NCBI GenBank assembly: GCA_001627925.1
Contig: LUQC01000013.1
Span: forward strand, 1-58,311
Reading direction: 5' to 3'
DNA from: Rhodobacteraceae bacterium REDSEA-S34_B6
GTDB taxonomy: Bacteria; Pseudomonadota; Alphaproteobacteria; Rhodobacterales; Rhodobacteraceae
Length of the DNA stretch: 58,311 bases
The notes under the pieces are model-generated. The model searched no databases. It had not been told where the DNA came from and saw only the letters and a list, made by a program, of their open reading frames with translations. This document shows, piece by piece, positions 18,511-27,581 of the stretch. A program made the translations under genes and the position numbers. Within the stretch, counting starts at the first letter, position 1. Every line of letters begins with the position of its first letter.

Positions 18511-20751
18511 TCAAATTGATTTAATATATTTTTCAACTGCAGTCCTTACGCTCGATGATCCGCTTGCAATTTCTGAATTCATGATATTGCTTAATTCTTC
18601 AAGATTTACGCGTCTAAGCAAATGTTTGACTGGGCCTATTGACGCTGGTCTCATGGATAGACTCGAGAACCCAATAGCACAGAGGCAAACGGCTTCTATT
18701 GGTCGCCCCGCATCTTCTCCGCAGAAGGAAATAGGCGTTTTCAATTCTTTACAGCGATTGATTACAAACTTGAGATAAGTGAGAAAACTACTGCTTAGAG
18801 TGTCATATTTTCGTCTCACCAATTCATTTTCCCTATCCGCAGCAAAAAAGAACTGTTTAAGATCGTTGCCTCCAACAGATAAAAAATCTACAGCCGTAAA
18901 AAAGTCTTCTGGAGCATACGCGAGAGATGGAGTTTCGAGCATTGCTCCAACTTTGAGTTCATTCGGAATGTTATGTCCCAACCGTTTTTCTCCACTCAAA
19001 ACTCTATCGACTAATTCTTTTGCCTTATAAAACTCACTATCTTGTGAAATTAGTGGAAACATTATTGATAAATTGCGTCCATTCGAGGCACGAATTAATG
19101 CTTCTATTTGCATTCTCATAATGCTGGGTCTGTCTAATGCAATTCTTATTGCCCGCCAGCCTAAGGCAGGGTTGGCTTCGTTTATATTGGGCATGTAAGA
19201 CAAAACTTTATCGGAACCTATATCAAGCGTTCGAAAAACAATTTCTTTGCCTTTCGCAGCCTCTAGTACTCTCGAGTAAAGGTTTTTTAACTCGGATCTT
19301 TTGGGCATCTGGTTTCTTATTAAGAATTGTAATTCAGTACGAAACAACCCTACGCCGTTAGCACCTGAGCCGGTTAGACTTGGTAAATCAGCCATTAAAC
19401 CAGCATTCATGCGTAAGTCAATTATTTTGCCATCTGTAGTCTTTGCGGGTTCCTCTCTAAGAGCCGTGTAACGGGCTTGGTTTTCAGCTTCCATTGCAAT
19501 TTTTTCAGAAAATGCATTCGCAACATTATCATCAGGACGCAAATGCACTATTCCTTGCGTACCATCCACTAGAATAGGATCACCATTCAAAGCTTCAGTT
19601 GTTATATTTGTTGCATTTATCACTAACGGTATACTAAGGGCGCGCGCCACGATTGCAGCATGGCTACCAACGGATCCTTCTTCTAGAACAACTGCGTTAA
19701 GTTTCCGTCCATAATCCAATAGCTCCGCCGGGCCAATATTACGAGCAATCATAATTGGATCTTTTGGAATTTCTGCTCCGGTATCAGTGCCTTGTCCGGT
19801 TAAAATTCGTAACAACCTATTAGACAAATCATCTAGATCATGAAGCCTCTCTCTCATGTAACTATCTGCGACTTGGCTCATGCGGGCTCTTGCAGCAGAT
19901 TGCTCTTTTTCTACGGCTGCTTCGGCTGATAAGCCTTGATCGATATCAGCTTCCATACGCCGAAGCCACCCGCGTGAGTTTGCGAACATCCGGAAAGCTT
20001 CAAGAATTTCAGTTTGTTCCCTATCTCCGTCGGCAATCTTATCTACAATTTCATCAACGCCCTGCCTAAGAAGGTCTACAGCATTTTGAAGTCTTGTTTT
20101 TTCTTCTTTTGGATCATCAGAGACTAAATTTGTTACCACAACTCTGGGCTCGTGAAGCCAAACACTACCTTTTGCCGCTCCCTCTTGCCCGCTTGTCCCG
20201 CGAAACAAGACGGATTGCTGATGTAATGCTGTAAGTCCTGTTTCATCACCTACAAAAGCCCCAAGTTCAGTCATCTCGGCAAGAACCATTGCCACTACTT
20301 CAAGTGCATAAATTTCTTCGCTACTAAATTTCCGTGACTGTTTGGATTGCGTTACAAGAACACCAAGAGTTTCTCCTAATCTTTGAATAGGCACACCAGC
20401 AAAAGAAGAAAAAATCTCTTCTCCAGTTTCTGGCATAAATCTGAAGCCTTTTGATGATGGGGCATTTTCTGTATTTATTACTTTCTTTGACCGGGCAACT
20501 CTACCCACAAGTCCTTCACCAATTCTAAGCCTAGTTTGATGAACCGCTTCTGCCTTTAGACCCTCTGTTGCACATAGCTCGAGGGTTTCATTATCTCTGA
20601 ATAAATAGATCGAACATACTTCGGCACCCATAGAGTCGGCAATTAAATGGGTGATTTTATCTAATCTCGCCTGGCCTTTCTGTTCTTCGGCCATTGTATC
20701 GCGCAAACGACGCAGTAGTTGCTGGCTATCTGTCTGAGTACGTTCTGACAC
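18511..20751 (-). CDS. ptsP: PTS enzyme I-Ntr (phosphoenolpyruvate-protein phosphotransferase)
   Basis: PtsP is the first kinase of the nitrogen-related PTS. It autophosphorylates from PEP and passes phosphate to NPr and EIIA-Ntr for regulatory rather than sugar-uptake roles. The 746-aa protein has an N-terminal GAF domain (residues 25-165, with ICSIYLF-like strands and GEGLVGRVARSK), the EI N domain, the phosphorylated His364 in GSVGSHAAIVARA, and the PEP-binding barrel with GVGLFRTELQFL near 475, SIMFPLIS near 590 and FLSVGGNDLKQFFFAADR near 645. The start is GTG at 20751 with a GAGAGAG Shine-Dalgarno. It lies 18 bp behind lysC, the usual alphaproteobacterial pairing. Confidence 0.95.
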   Translation of the reverse strand: MSERTQTDSQQLLRRLRDTMAEEQKGQARLDKITHLIADSMGAEVCSIYLFRDNETLELCATEGLKAEAVHQTRLRIGEGLVGRVARSKKVINTENAPSSKGFRFMPETGEEIFSSFAGVPIQRLGETLGVLVTQSKQSRKFSSEEIYALEVVAMVLAEMTELGAFVGDETGLTALHQQSVLFRGTSGQEGAAKGSVWLHEPRVVVTNLVSDDPKEEKTRLQNAVDLLRQGVDEIVDKIADGDREQTEILEAFRMFANSRGWLRRMEADIDQGLSAEAAVEKEQSAARARMSQVADSYMRERLHDLDDLSNRLLRILTGQGTDTGAEIPKDPIMIARNIGPAELLDYGRKLNAVVLEEGSVGSHAAIVARALSIPLVINATNITTEALNGDPILVDGTQGIVHLRPDDNVANAFSEKIAMEAENQARYTALREEPAKTTDGKIIDLRMNAGLMADLPSLTGSGANGVGLFRTELQFLIRNQMPKRSELKNLYSRVLEAAKGKEIVFRTLDIGSDKVLSYMPNINEANPALGWRAIRIALDRPSIMRMQIEALIRASNGRNLSIMFPLISQDSEFYKAKELVDRVLSGEKRLGHNIPNELKVGAMLETPSLAYAPEDFFTAVDFLSVGGNDLKQFFFAADRENELVRRKYDTLSSSFLTYLKFVINRCKELKTPISFCGEDAGRPIEAVCLCAIGFSSLSMRPASIGPVKHLLRRVNLEELSNIMNSEIASGSSSVRTAVEKYIKSI

Positions 20752-20769
20752 GCTTTATCTCTCTCGTTT

Positions 20770-22011
20770 TTAGGAGGAAACTTCATGTAATTCAAATGCA
20801 TCATGCAATGACTGTACTGCAAGTTCCAAATATTTTCTGTCAACTAAAACAGATATCTTTATTTCAGAGGTTGCAATAACTTTAATATTTATTCCTTCAT
20901 CTGAAAGAGTTTGAAACATTTTGGCTGCAACACCTGATTGTGATCTCATTCCAATTCCAACTGCAGAAATTTTCGAAACATTTGTATCTGCAAGTAAGTC
21001 TTGGAAATTTATTAATTCAGACTGCTTTGCGGTATTTAATGCCATTTCAGCCCTGCTTACTTGATCTATTGGACATGAGAAAGTCATGTCAGTTCTTCCA
21101 GCTTCAGCGATATTCTGAATGATCATATCGACATTTATACCCGCATCGGACAGTGGACCAAAAATAGCAGCAGCAATCCCAGGTCTATCTGCTACCGATA
21201 CTAATGTCATTTTGGCCTCGTCCCGTGAATATGCAATTCCTGATACTACATTTGATTCCATAATTTCCTCCTCATCGCAGACAAGTGTTCCCGCTTTGTT
21301 ACTAGGTTCTTCGAAGCTAGACAAAACCCGCAGCTTAACTTTAAATCGCATAGCCATTTCGACAGATCGTGTTTGCAAAACTTTCGCACCGAGTGATGCA
21401 AGCTCAAGCATTTCCTCATAGGAAATTTTATCGAGCTTTATCGCTTTGTCACATACTCGTGGATCCGTAGTGTAGACTCCGTCCACGTCAGTATAGATAT
21501 CACATCTTTCCGCTTCGAACGCTGCAGCAAAAGCCACGGCGGTGGTATCAGACCCCCCTCTACCCAAGGTTGTAATGCGGTCTTCATTGCTAATTCCTTG
21601 AAAACCCGCGACTACTGCAACTTTCATTCCTTGAGCAAACTTTTCATTAATTATTTGAGGCGAAATACTTTCTATCCTTGCTGACGAATGAGCCGAAGTA
21701 GTTCGAACCGGGACTTGCCAGCCTTGCCAGCTTCTGGCTGGAATATCCATTTCCTGCAAAGTAAGTGCCATAAGACCTGCCGTGACATTCTCACCTGATG
21801 AAACAACAGCATCATATTCACGTGCGTCATAAAACTGTGAGGTGTCATTTACCCAGTCAACCAATTCGTTTGTTTTACCAGACATTGCTGATACTATAAC
21901 AATAACATTCTTCCCATGAGCCACCTCAAGCGCAACTCGTTTAGCCGCCCTTTTTATTCGGTCGACATTTGCAACAGAAGTACCGCCAAATTTCATTACA
22001 AGTAGAGACAT
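20770..22011 (-). CDS. lysC: Aspartate kinase
   Basis: The enzyme phosphorylates aspartate to enter lysine, threonine, methionine and diaminopimelate synthesis. The 413-aa product has the kinase signature KFGGTSVA at residues 7-14, TLGRGGSDTTAVA near 165 and two C-terminal ACT domains (VADRPGIAAAIFGPL near 275 and ISAVGIGMRSQSGVAAKMF near 350), typical of feedback-inhibited monofunctional kinases. An AGGAA Shine-Dalgarno is 6 bases before the ATG. It is followed by ptsP on the same strand, so the two probably share a transcript. Confidence 0.96.
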   Translation of the reverse strand: MSLLVMKFGGTSVANVDRIKRAAKRVALEVAHGKNVIVIVSAMSGKTNELVDWVNDTSQFYDAREYDAVVSSGENVTAGLMALTLQEMDIPARSWQGWQVPVRTTSAHSSARIESISPQIINEKFAQGMKVAVVAGFQGISNEDRITTLGRGGSDTTAVAFAAAFEAERCDIYTDVDGVYTTDPRVCDKAIKLDKISYEEMLELASLGAKVLQTRSVEMAMRFKVKLRVLSSFEEPSNKAGTLVCDEEEIMESNVVSGIAYSRDEAKMTLVSVADRPGIAAAIFGPLSDAGINVDMIIQNIAEAGRTDMTFSCPIDQVSRAEMALNTAKQSELINFQDLLADTNVSKISAVGIGMRSQSGVAAKMFQTLSDEGINIKVIATSEIKISVLVDRKYLELAVQSLHDAFELHEVSS

Positions 22012-22127
22012 GTTATTCCTATTTACTCCATCGCAGGCGGTGTAAATGTTAATTACATAACATACAAGTCACATGTAAATGTAACCATGAACGTAAAATA
22101 AGGTTATTTTTTGTTTAAAATAAATGC

Positions 22128-22553
22128 TTAGTTGGTTTTCTTTGCCGGAAGAAATGGTAATGGCATAACGGGAATTCCATCATCTATGAGTTTTTTGGCA
22201 TCGTCGGCCTTCGCTTCGCCATAAATTGACCGTTCTGGAGCTTCGCCTAAATACATTGATCTAGCTTCATTAGCAAAATTGTTTCCAACGTACTCAGAAT
22301 TTGCTTCTATTTTCTTTTTCAATTCCAAGATGTCATTTTTGATTTTTGATTTTGTTTGTATTTCTTTGCGCGGTTCATCTTTTTTTCTAGAAGTGCTTAC
22401 ACTTGGCGCCATTATTGCCTTGGTAATATTTGTTGAACCACATTCCGAACATACAATCAGTGATTTTTTTATTAGCATATCGAAAGCTTCAGCTGATTTG
22501 AACCAACTGTCAAATCTATGATTTTTATCGCATTTCAGAGTGTAATTAATCAT
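22128..22553 (-). CDS. DUF1178 family protein
   Basis: This is a 141-aa protein of the alpha- and betaproteobacterial DUF1178 family, with no established function. The N-terminus MINYTLKCDKNHRFDSWFKS and the CSECGSTNITKAIMAP segment at about 36-51 form a zinc-ribbon-like set of ligands (Cys, His, Cys, Cys). A lysine-rich linker follows, then the conserved YVGNNFANEARSMYLGEAPERSIYGEA region and a C-terminal hydrophobic VMPLPFLPAKK. It lies between lysC and the PhyH gene, all leftward, with gaps above 60 bp. Confidence 0.9.
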   Translation of the reverse strand: MINYTLKCDKNHRFDSWFKSAEAFDMLIKKSLIVCSECGSTNITKAIMAPSVSTSRKKDEPRKEIQTKSKIKNDILELKKKIEANSEYVGNNFANEARSMYLGEAPERSIYGEAKADDAKKLIDDGIPVMPLPFLPAKKTN

Positions 22554-22618
22554 ACTAGCTCATTTTGTTCCCACTAGTTATCTACGTTAGTTTATTTTAA
22601 ATTCAAGTGATATTAATT

Positions 22619-23401
22619 TCAAAAATCAATAAACGGAAACCAATCTGTTCGAAGAATCTGGCCTTCTACCATCTTATGATTTGGAAATGGGGGAGAAGTT
22701 GGGCCAGGTCTCTCTGTATATCTGGTATCGTCCCCGAGCAGCCTCAACGAAAATGCTCGCCTCTGTTGGTCTGCTGCAGCGCCACGAGCGCCGTGCAAAA
22801 TATCGAAGTTAAATGCCACGGCATCTCCAGGGCTCATATCGAACTCTCTGATATCCATTTGTTCTTTATCTGGGTCTGGAACGGGTAAATATTCATCCGC
22901 ATTAGGATAGAAATTTTCGTTTGATAACCATTTTGTTGGGAGTACAGGCTTTGGCCATTTGTGTGACCCCGTCACCATTCTTAAAGTAGCTTTTTTGACT
23001 GGATCAAGAGGAACCCAGAAACTTAAGGTCTTTTTTCCTTTCACAAAATAATACGGTCCATCTGTATGCCATGGTGTCGGTTTTAAAGTTCCCGCCGCTT
23101 TTACTAAAACATGGTCATGGAACAGCTGTACAGTTGTAGATTGCATCAGAAGTGCCGCTGCTTTGGCAATATTTTTATCAAATGCAGCATTCCGAAATTC
23201 ATTGATACGTTGCCAGTTACAATAGTCGTCAAAAAAGCGCCCGATCTCGCCTTCATTTAAATTTTCTGCAGCATATGGACCGGGCTCCTCGATGTTCTTT
23301 TGCACGCCCATTCTTAAACTGTCTAAATGTGCTTTGAACAAGCCAGGTATAAATGCAATTCCATCATTTTGAAAAGAGTCTATGGTTGCTTGGCTTAACA
23401 T
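22619..23401 (-). CDS. Phytanoyl-CoA dioxygenase (PhyH) family protein
   Basis: This is a probable Fe(II)/2-oxoglutarate-dependent oxygenase of 260 aa. The iron facial triad is visible as WHTDGPYYF (His and Asp near 120) and a distal His in DILHGARGAA near 215, followed by the Arg of QRRAFSLRLLGDD that would hold 2-oxoglutarate. Family members hydroxylate diverse substrates, including phytanoyl-CoA, ectoine and phosphonates; no substrate can be read from the context. The only neighbour that might share a pathway is the divergent zinc alcohol dehydrogenase, 109 bp away. Confidence 0.85.
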   Translation of the reverse strand: MLSQATIDSFQNDGIAFIPGLFKAHLDSLRMGVQKNIEEPGPYAAENLNEGEIGRFFDDYCNWQRINEFRNAAFDKNIAKAAALLMQSTTVQLFHDHVLVKAAGTLKPTPWHTDGPYYFVKGKKTLSFWVPLDPVKKATLRMVTGSHKWPKPVLPTKWLSNENFYPNADEYLPVPDPDKEQMDIREFDMSPGDAVAFNFDILHGARGAAADQQRRAFSLRLLGDDTRYTERPGPTSPPFPNHKMVEGQILRTDWFPFIDF

Positions 23402-23510
23402 TTCATCACATAACTTTTTTACAAATCATAGACGATCTTTTTGGGGAGTTTTGTCAATGGCTTTATTTAAAAATTTACGATAATCTGTGACACTAAGATT
23501 GGATCTTTAT

Positions 23511-24560
23511 ATGAAAGCATCTGTTTTACATAAATTTGGTACACCGCCGACTTTTGAAGAAATAGCAGACCCAGTATGCGGACCAAACTCGGTAGTAATA
23601 GAATTAAAGGCATGTGGCGTTTGTAGATCTGACTATCATGCCTGGTCGGGTAGTGATCCGGATGTCAAACTGCCTCACATTATGGGGCATGAATTGGCTG
23701 GTATTATAGCTGAAACTGGATCTGGAATTAAAAGGTTCTCCGTTGGCGATCATGTAACCGTTCCCTTCATTCTTGGGTGTGGAATATGCTCTGATTGTCA
23801 AACGGGCAATTCAACGATATGCGACAAACAGAAAACGATTGGTTTTACCGTAAGTGGCGGTTTTGCTCAATTTGTAGAAATTTATTTTGCTGATTTTAAT
23901 TTGGTAAGACTTCCATGTTCGCTTGGTTTTGAAACAGCAGCGGCGATGGGATGCAGAGTTACAACAGCATTTAGAGCCCTCACAGACCGTGCGTGTTTGT
24001 TGCCGGGAGAATGGTTGGCAGTTTATGGGTGCGGCGGTATTGGGACGTCCGCCATTCTGATCGCAAAAGCTCTGGGTGCAAAAGTTATCGGCATCGATAT
24101 CAATAGCTTAGCATTGGAAAAAGCCCGTGATCTGGGTGCTGATATTGTTTTGGATTCGGCAAAATTTCCGAATATCTGGCAAGAAGTTAGGGAACTAACA
24201 AATGGAGGTGTTCATGTATCTGTAGATGCATTGGGCATAGAGGAAACATTTCAAAATAGCATTCGTTCCCTTAGAAAGCTTGGCAGGCATATTCAAATAG
24301 GGATGCCCACTGGGAACAATGCTAATGTTTCGCTTGCCCTTCTAGATTTGATATACTCTAGACAATTGAAAGTGATTGGAACAAGGGGAATGGCGTCTTC
24401 GGGATTTAGTTCTTTACTGACAATGATTGACGAGGGTTCGATCAAACTAGATAGTCTGATTTCCAAAAAGCTAAAACTAAGTCAGGTTTCTGAGGCTTTG
24501 TCACAATTTGGTAAAAGATCTGAAGCTGGGATCACAATAATAAATAACTTTTCAATGTAA
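23511..24560 (+). CDS. Zinc-dependent alcohol dehydrogenase
   Basis: This is a medium-chain NAD(P)-dependent dehydrogenase of 349 aa from ATG 23511. The catalytic zinc ligands are in CGVCRSDYHAW and MGHELAG. The structural zinc cluster is CGICSDCQTGNSTIC, with four cysteines, and the Rossmann loop is VYGCGGIGTS near 180. An upstream in-frame TTG at 23487 adds eight residues without similarity, while MKASVLHKFG is the normal family start. It is a single gene, divergent from the PhyH gene and convergent with pxpA. Substrate is unknown; an aliphatic or glutathione-type alcohol is possible. Confidence 0.9.
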   Translation: MKASVLHKFGTPPTFEEIADPVCGPNSVVIELKACGVCRSDYHAWSGSDPDVKLPHIMGHELAGIIAETGSGIKRFSVGDHVTVPFILGCGICSDCQTGNSTICDKQKTIGFTVSGGFAQFVEIYFADFNLVRLPCSLGFETAAAMGCRVTTAFRALTDRACLLPGEWLAVYGCGGIGTSAILIAKALGAKVIGIDINSLALEKARDLGADIVLDSAKFPNIWQEVRELTNGGVHVSVDALGIEETFQNSIRSLRKLGRHIQIGMPTGNNANVSLALLDLIYSRQLKVIGTRGMASSGFSSLLTMIDEGSIKLDSLISKKLKLSQVSEALSQFGKRSEAGITIINNFSM

Positions 24561-24609
24561 TAATTTGCATCCGTCTTAAGGCCTACCCTATTCAGCATAC
24601 ACTTCAAGA

Positions 24610-25362
24610 TTAAAATTTTCTTATATTTATACCACTTTTTTCGAGAGCATCCTTAATTGCCTTGGCTATATTGACGGCGTCAGGCGTATCGCCATGAAGG
24701 CAAACGGTATCAATTCTAGTTTTTATCTCTTTACCAGATCGGGTAATGATCGCGCCGCTTTCAACCATTTTGGCAATGCGCGCTCCGGCGATTTTTGGAT
24801 CACTTATAATTGCACCTGGAATCGAGCGGTCTACTAATGTTGCATCATCATTATAACTGCGGTCTGCAAAAATTTCTCCCACCCATTTAGCTTGAAGGTT
24901 TTCAACTGCTTCCTGCTGTCTTGTCTTCACTAAGGCCATAATCGGCACTTCGCTCGCGACTGAGATTACTGCTTCATAACATGCTTTGGCTAGATCGTAA
25001 TCTTCCGAACACATATTTGAAAGTGCACCATGTAATTTAACATGAGTTATTTCAGTGCCTTGCGCATTCGCCATTCCTTTAATTGCCCCAATTTGGTACC
25101 GAATTTGATTTTGGATAGTTTTAATCGGCAGGTCTAGGCGTCTCCGTCCAAATCCTACTAAATCAGCGAAACCTGGATGCGCTCCAACCCCCACGCCTCT
25201 TTGTTTTGCTAATTTTATAGTTTTTGCCATTACATCAGGATCTCCGGCATGAAATCCACAAGCGATATTTGCAGAGGATATTATATCTAATAGAGCCTCA
25301 TCATTCCCCTTTACCCAAGATCCAAAGCTTTCACCCATATCCGCATTTAAATCTACACGCAT
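24610..25362 (-). CDS. pxpA: 5-oxoprolinase subunit A (LamB/YcsF family)
   Basis: PxpA works with PxpBC in ATP-dependent opening of 5-oxoproline (pyroglutamate), a damage product of glutamine and glutamate, to glutamate. The 250-aa sequence has the family hallmarks MRVDLNADMGESFG, SANIACGFHAGDP near 32-44, GVGAHPGFADL near 58 and the C-terminal VCLHGDTPDA near 225. An AGGAG Shine-Dalgarno precedes the ATG. It is last in the leftward set pxpB-pxpC-pxpA, 14 bp after pxpC, so all three subunits are encoded together. Confidence 0.94.
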   Translation of the reverse strand: MRVDLNADMGESFGSWVKGNDEALLDIISSANIACGFHAGDPDVMAKTIKLAKQRGVGVGAHPGFADLVGFGRRRLDLPIKTIQNQIRYQIGAIKGMANAQGTEITHVKLHGALSNMCSEDYDLAKACYEAVISVASEVPIMALVKTRQQEAVENLQAKWVGEIFADRSYNDDATLVDRSIPGAIISDPKIAGARIAKMVESGAIITRSGKEIKTRIDTVCLHGDTPDAVNIAKAIKDALEKSGINIRKF

Positions 25363-25376
25363 AAAATTCTCCTAGA

Positions 25377-26378
25377 TTAATTCTTGGCCCATACCGCACC
25401 GTCAATCAAATTAAAATCAAGCAAATCTTCCATTTTTTCGGGATCACGAATTGGTGCTGAGCATCTCCATTTGATGAGTTCTAAACTTTTAGCCTCTTCT
25501 GCAACAATCCTATTAGCTTCCTCTCGTGCTATAAACTTGAATTTAACTTTTTTATTAGGTTTCAGCTGAGCAATTGCTGGCAGATCAGGAGGAATGATAC
25601 ATCCTATGCGTGGATAACCTCCCATTGTTTGACAGTCAGCCAAAAGTACAAATGGTTGCCCAGAGCCTGTCATTTGAATATCCCCCGGGACTATCACATC
25701 TGACAATATTTTCAGCTGGTTGGAAGTAGAAAAGCCCGAGCCAGTATGGGTTAATTTGACTCCTCCTCTACTCGACTGATTATCAATTGAGAATTCTGTA
25801 TCTATAAATCTTTTAATTGTTTCTTGATTAAATAATTTAGTCTGAAAAGACTCAACTAATCTAAAAGTAGTTAAATCAAATCTGTTGAATGGTTCAATTT
25901 TTTGGCATTCGATCGGATCTTGTTTATTTTCAAGCTGAGCCAATATGTCTTTGGGTCGAGTGTATTCTCCGATTCCGGCAACTGGTTGGGCCGAACAAGA
26001 ATTAAATATTTTGGGTGCTTTAAAACCTCCCCTTAAATGCAAATAGCTGTATCGGCCATTTTGCTGCGTTGTTAGGTTTAGCCTGTTGCCTTTATATAGA
26101 TAATGACTGGCATTCCAAGCCAAGGGTTTTTGATCTGCACTAGCAAGCATCGTGGCTCCCGTAAGGGCTACCATGCAGTCTTCTAAAACATTAAATGTTC
26201 CTCCGTTCCCAATAAGCTCAAGAGCAGTGCTATTTGGACTTTGGTCAAGCAGAGCCGCGCCCTCGGCCATTGCATAATAGTCTGCTGCACCAGACCTTGA
26301 TAGTCCCAGAGATCGAAAGCCACTTCTTCCCATGTCTTGAAAGGAGGAAAATCCTAAAATTGACATCACTTCTAACAT
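25377..26378 (-). CDS. pxpC: 5-oxoprolinase subunit C (biotin-dependent carboxyltransferase-like domain)
   Basis: PxpC (formerly KipA/YbgK) forms the second half of the PxpBC complex, which phosphorylates 5-oxoproline. The 333-aa protein starts MLEVMSILGFSSFQDMGRSGFRSLGLSRSG when read through, the standard AHS2 N-terminus, and has ALELIGNGGTF, GIGEYTRPKD and a long domain containing SGQPFVLLADCQTMGGYPRIG. It starts one base after the pxpB stop. The alternative names allophanate hydrolase subunit 2 or urea carboxylase-like apply to the same family, but the presence of pxpA and pxpB supports the oxoprolinase reading. Confidence 0.92.
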   Translation of the reverse strand: MLEVMSILGFSSFQDMGRSGFRSLGLSRSGAADYYAMAEGAALLDQSPNSTALELIGNGGTFNVLEDCMVALTGATMLASADQKPLAWNASHYLYKGNRLNLTTQQNGRYSYLHLRGGFKAPKIFNSCSAQPVAGIGEYTRPKDILAQLENKQDPIECQKIEPFNRFDLTTFRLVESFQTKLFNQETIKRFIDTEFSIDNQSSRGGVKLTHTGSGFSTSNQLKILSDVIVPGDIQMTGSGQPFVLLADCQTMGGYPRIGCIIPPDLPAIAQLKPNKKVKFKFIAREEANRIVAEEAKSLELIKWRCSAPIRDPEKMEDLLDFNLIDGAVWAKN

Positions 26379-26379
26379 A

Positions 26380-27144
26380 TTATGTCCTAATTTCTGATAT
26401 TTTTACTCCGCCAAGCCCATCAGAATTGTTACTCTTTATTTGAGCCAACTCGCTTGGATTAATTTCCAAAAAAGTTATTTCATCGCCTGGGTTGAGTAAA
26501 ATTGGTTGTCGCCTGTTAGAATTGAAGCATTCGAATGCTGTTTGGCCAATATGGTGCCAGCCAGTTGGGGTGCTATTTGAAAAAATAATTAACTGTCGAA
26601 TTGCGCAAACCAGCGCACTTTTGGGTACATTTTTTGATACCTCAGCCAACCGCGGTACGTCCCATTTTTCAGAAAGCAAACCGGCATAAGGCTGACCTGG
26701 AGAAAATCCGATAGTCATAACGCGGGTTTTTGTTGTGGTAAATTCGCTTATTGCTTGAGCTCTGCTAAGGTTTGCTAACTTTATGACTTTTTCAAACTGT
26801 GGCGCCAAGTCAGTTCCAAACACGCAAGGTATCTTAAATAGCTTGCGATTTGAGGGTAGCTGTAACGTGTACCAATTTTTTTCTTTAAGCGCATCATCAA
26901 AAAAATTAAGGACTGAATCGGCTGGCGCTATTTTTATATCGATTCTGAAATATGCGGCTGTCAATGAGTTGGAGCTTTCTATTATATAAGGGTGATTTTT
27001 TTTCTCTATTTCTTGTCGAAAAGCTAGAGCCGCTGAGTTCCCACTTTCACAAATTTCTCGGGAAAACTGAACCAAAATGCCATCCAGCCCCACGAAATTC
27101 ATTTTTGGAAAATTATCTGTCATATATCTTTCGTTTTTCTGCAT
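26380..27144 (-). CDS. pxpB: 5-oxoprolinase subunit B (KipI family)
   Basis: PxpB (KipI/YbgJ family) is the partner of PxpC. The 254-aa protein carries the AHS1 domain: VGLDGILVQFS near residue 18, IPCVFGTDLAPQFE near 106, VMTIGFSPGQPYAG near 142 and PTGWHHIGQT near 200, followed by the domain end NPGDEITFLEI. The first ATG is used here; a second at 27123 would shorten it by seven residues and has a slightly better purine stretch before it. It heads the pxpBCA set and is divergent from gatC. Confidence 0.92.
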   Translation of the reverse strand: MQKNERYMTDNFPKMNFVGLDGILVQFSREICESGNSAALAFRQEIEKKNHPYIIESSNSLTAAYFRIDIKIAPADSVLNFFDDALKEKNWYTLQLPSNRKLFKIPCVFGTDLAPQFEKVIKLANLSRAQAISEFTTTKTRVMTIGFSPGQPYAGLLSEKWDVPRLAEVSKNVPKSALVCAIRQLIIFSNSTPTGWHHIGQTAFECFNSNRRQPILLNPGDEITFLEINPSELAQIKSNNSDGLGGVKISEIRT

Positions 27145-27293
27145 TATGTTCTTAGCAACTTATCGCCAAATAAAGCAACTTTAGTAATCGACCCATTCAG
27201 AACTTTTGGCACGTTGCAAATATCGCTTACAGATACTTGCAGTAACCCCTAATGAACGTTAAATGATCCTAGCCCATCTAATGGAGAGATTAT

Positions 27294-27581
27294 ATGTCAA
27301 TTGATAGAGCAACAGCGGCCAGGGTGGCAAAGCTCGCACGAATTAAAGTTGAGGAAAGTTCCTTAGATAGCTTAGCAAGCGAATTTAACCAGATTTTAGG
27401 TTTTATAGAACAACTGAATGAAGTGAATGTTGAAGGTATAGAGCCTATGACTTCTGTCTCGCCGCAAAAGTTAAAACGCCGCATCGATCAGGTTAGCGAT
27501 GGGGATCAACAAGACAGGGTGCTTTCTAATGCTCCAGATGCCAGAGAAGGTTTTTTTGCTGTTCCGAAGGTGGTGGAGTAA
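27294..27581 (+). CDS. gatC: Asp-tRNA(Asn)/Glu-tRNA(Gln) amidotransferase subunit C
   Basis: GatC stabilises the GatCAB amidotransferase that makes Gln-tRNA(Gln) and/or Asn-tRNA(Asn) from the mischarged precursors. The 95-aa product shows the standard [16 protein letters not shown] start, [24 protein letters not shown] in the middle and a C-terminal [22 protein letters not shown] precedes the ATG. Its stop overlaps the gatA start by one base (TAATG). gatB is not in the window. Confidence 0.97.
   Translation: MSIDRATAARVAKLARIKVEESSLDSLASEFNQILGFIEQLNEVNVEGIEPMTSVSPQKLKRRIDQVSDGDQQDRVLSNAPDAREGFFAVPKVVE

Noticed and set aside
25377-27144. Allophanate hydrolase/urea carboxylase subunits
   Set aside because: The adjacent LamB/YcsF gene makes the complete pxpBCA set of 5-oxoprolinase the better reading.
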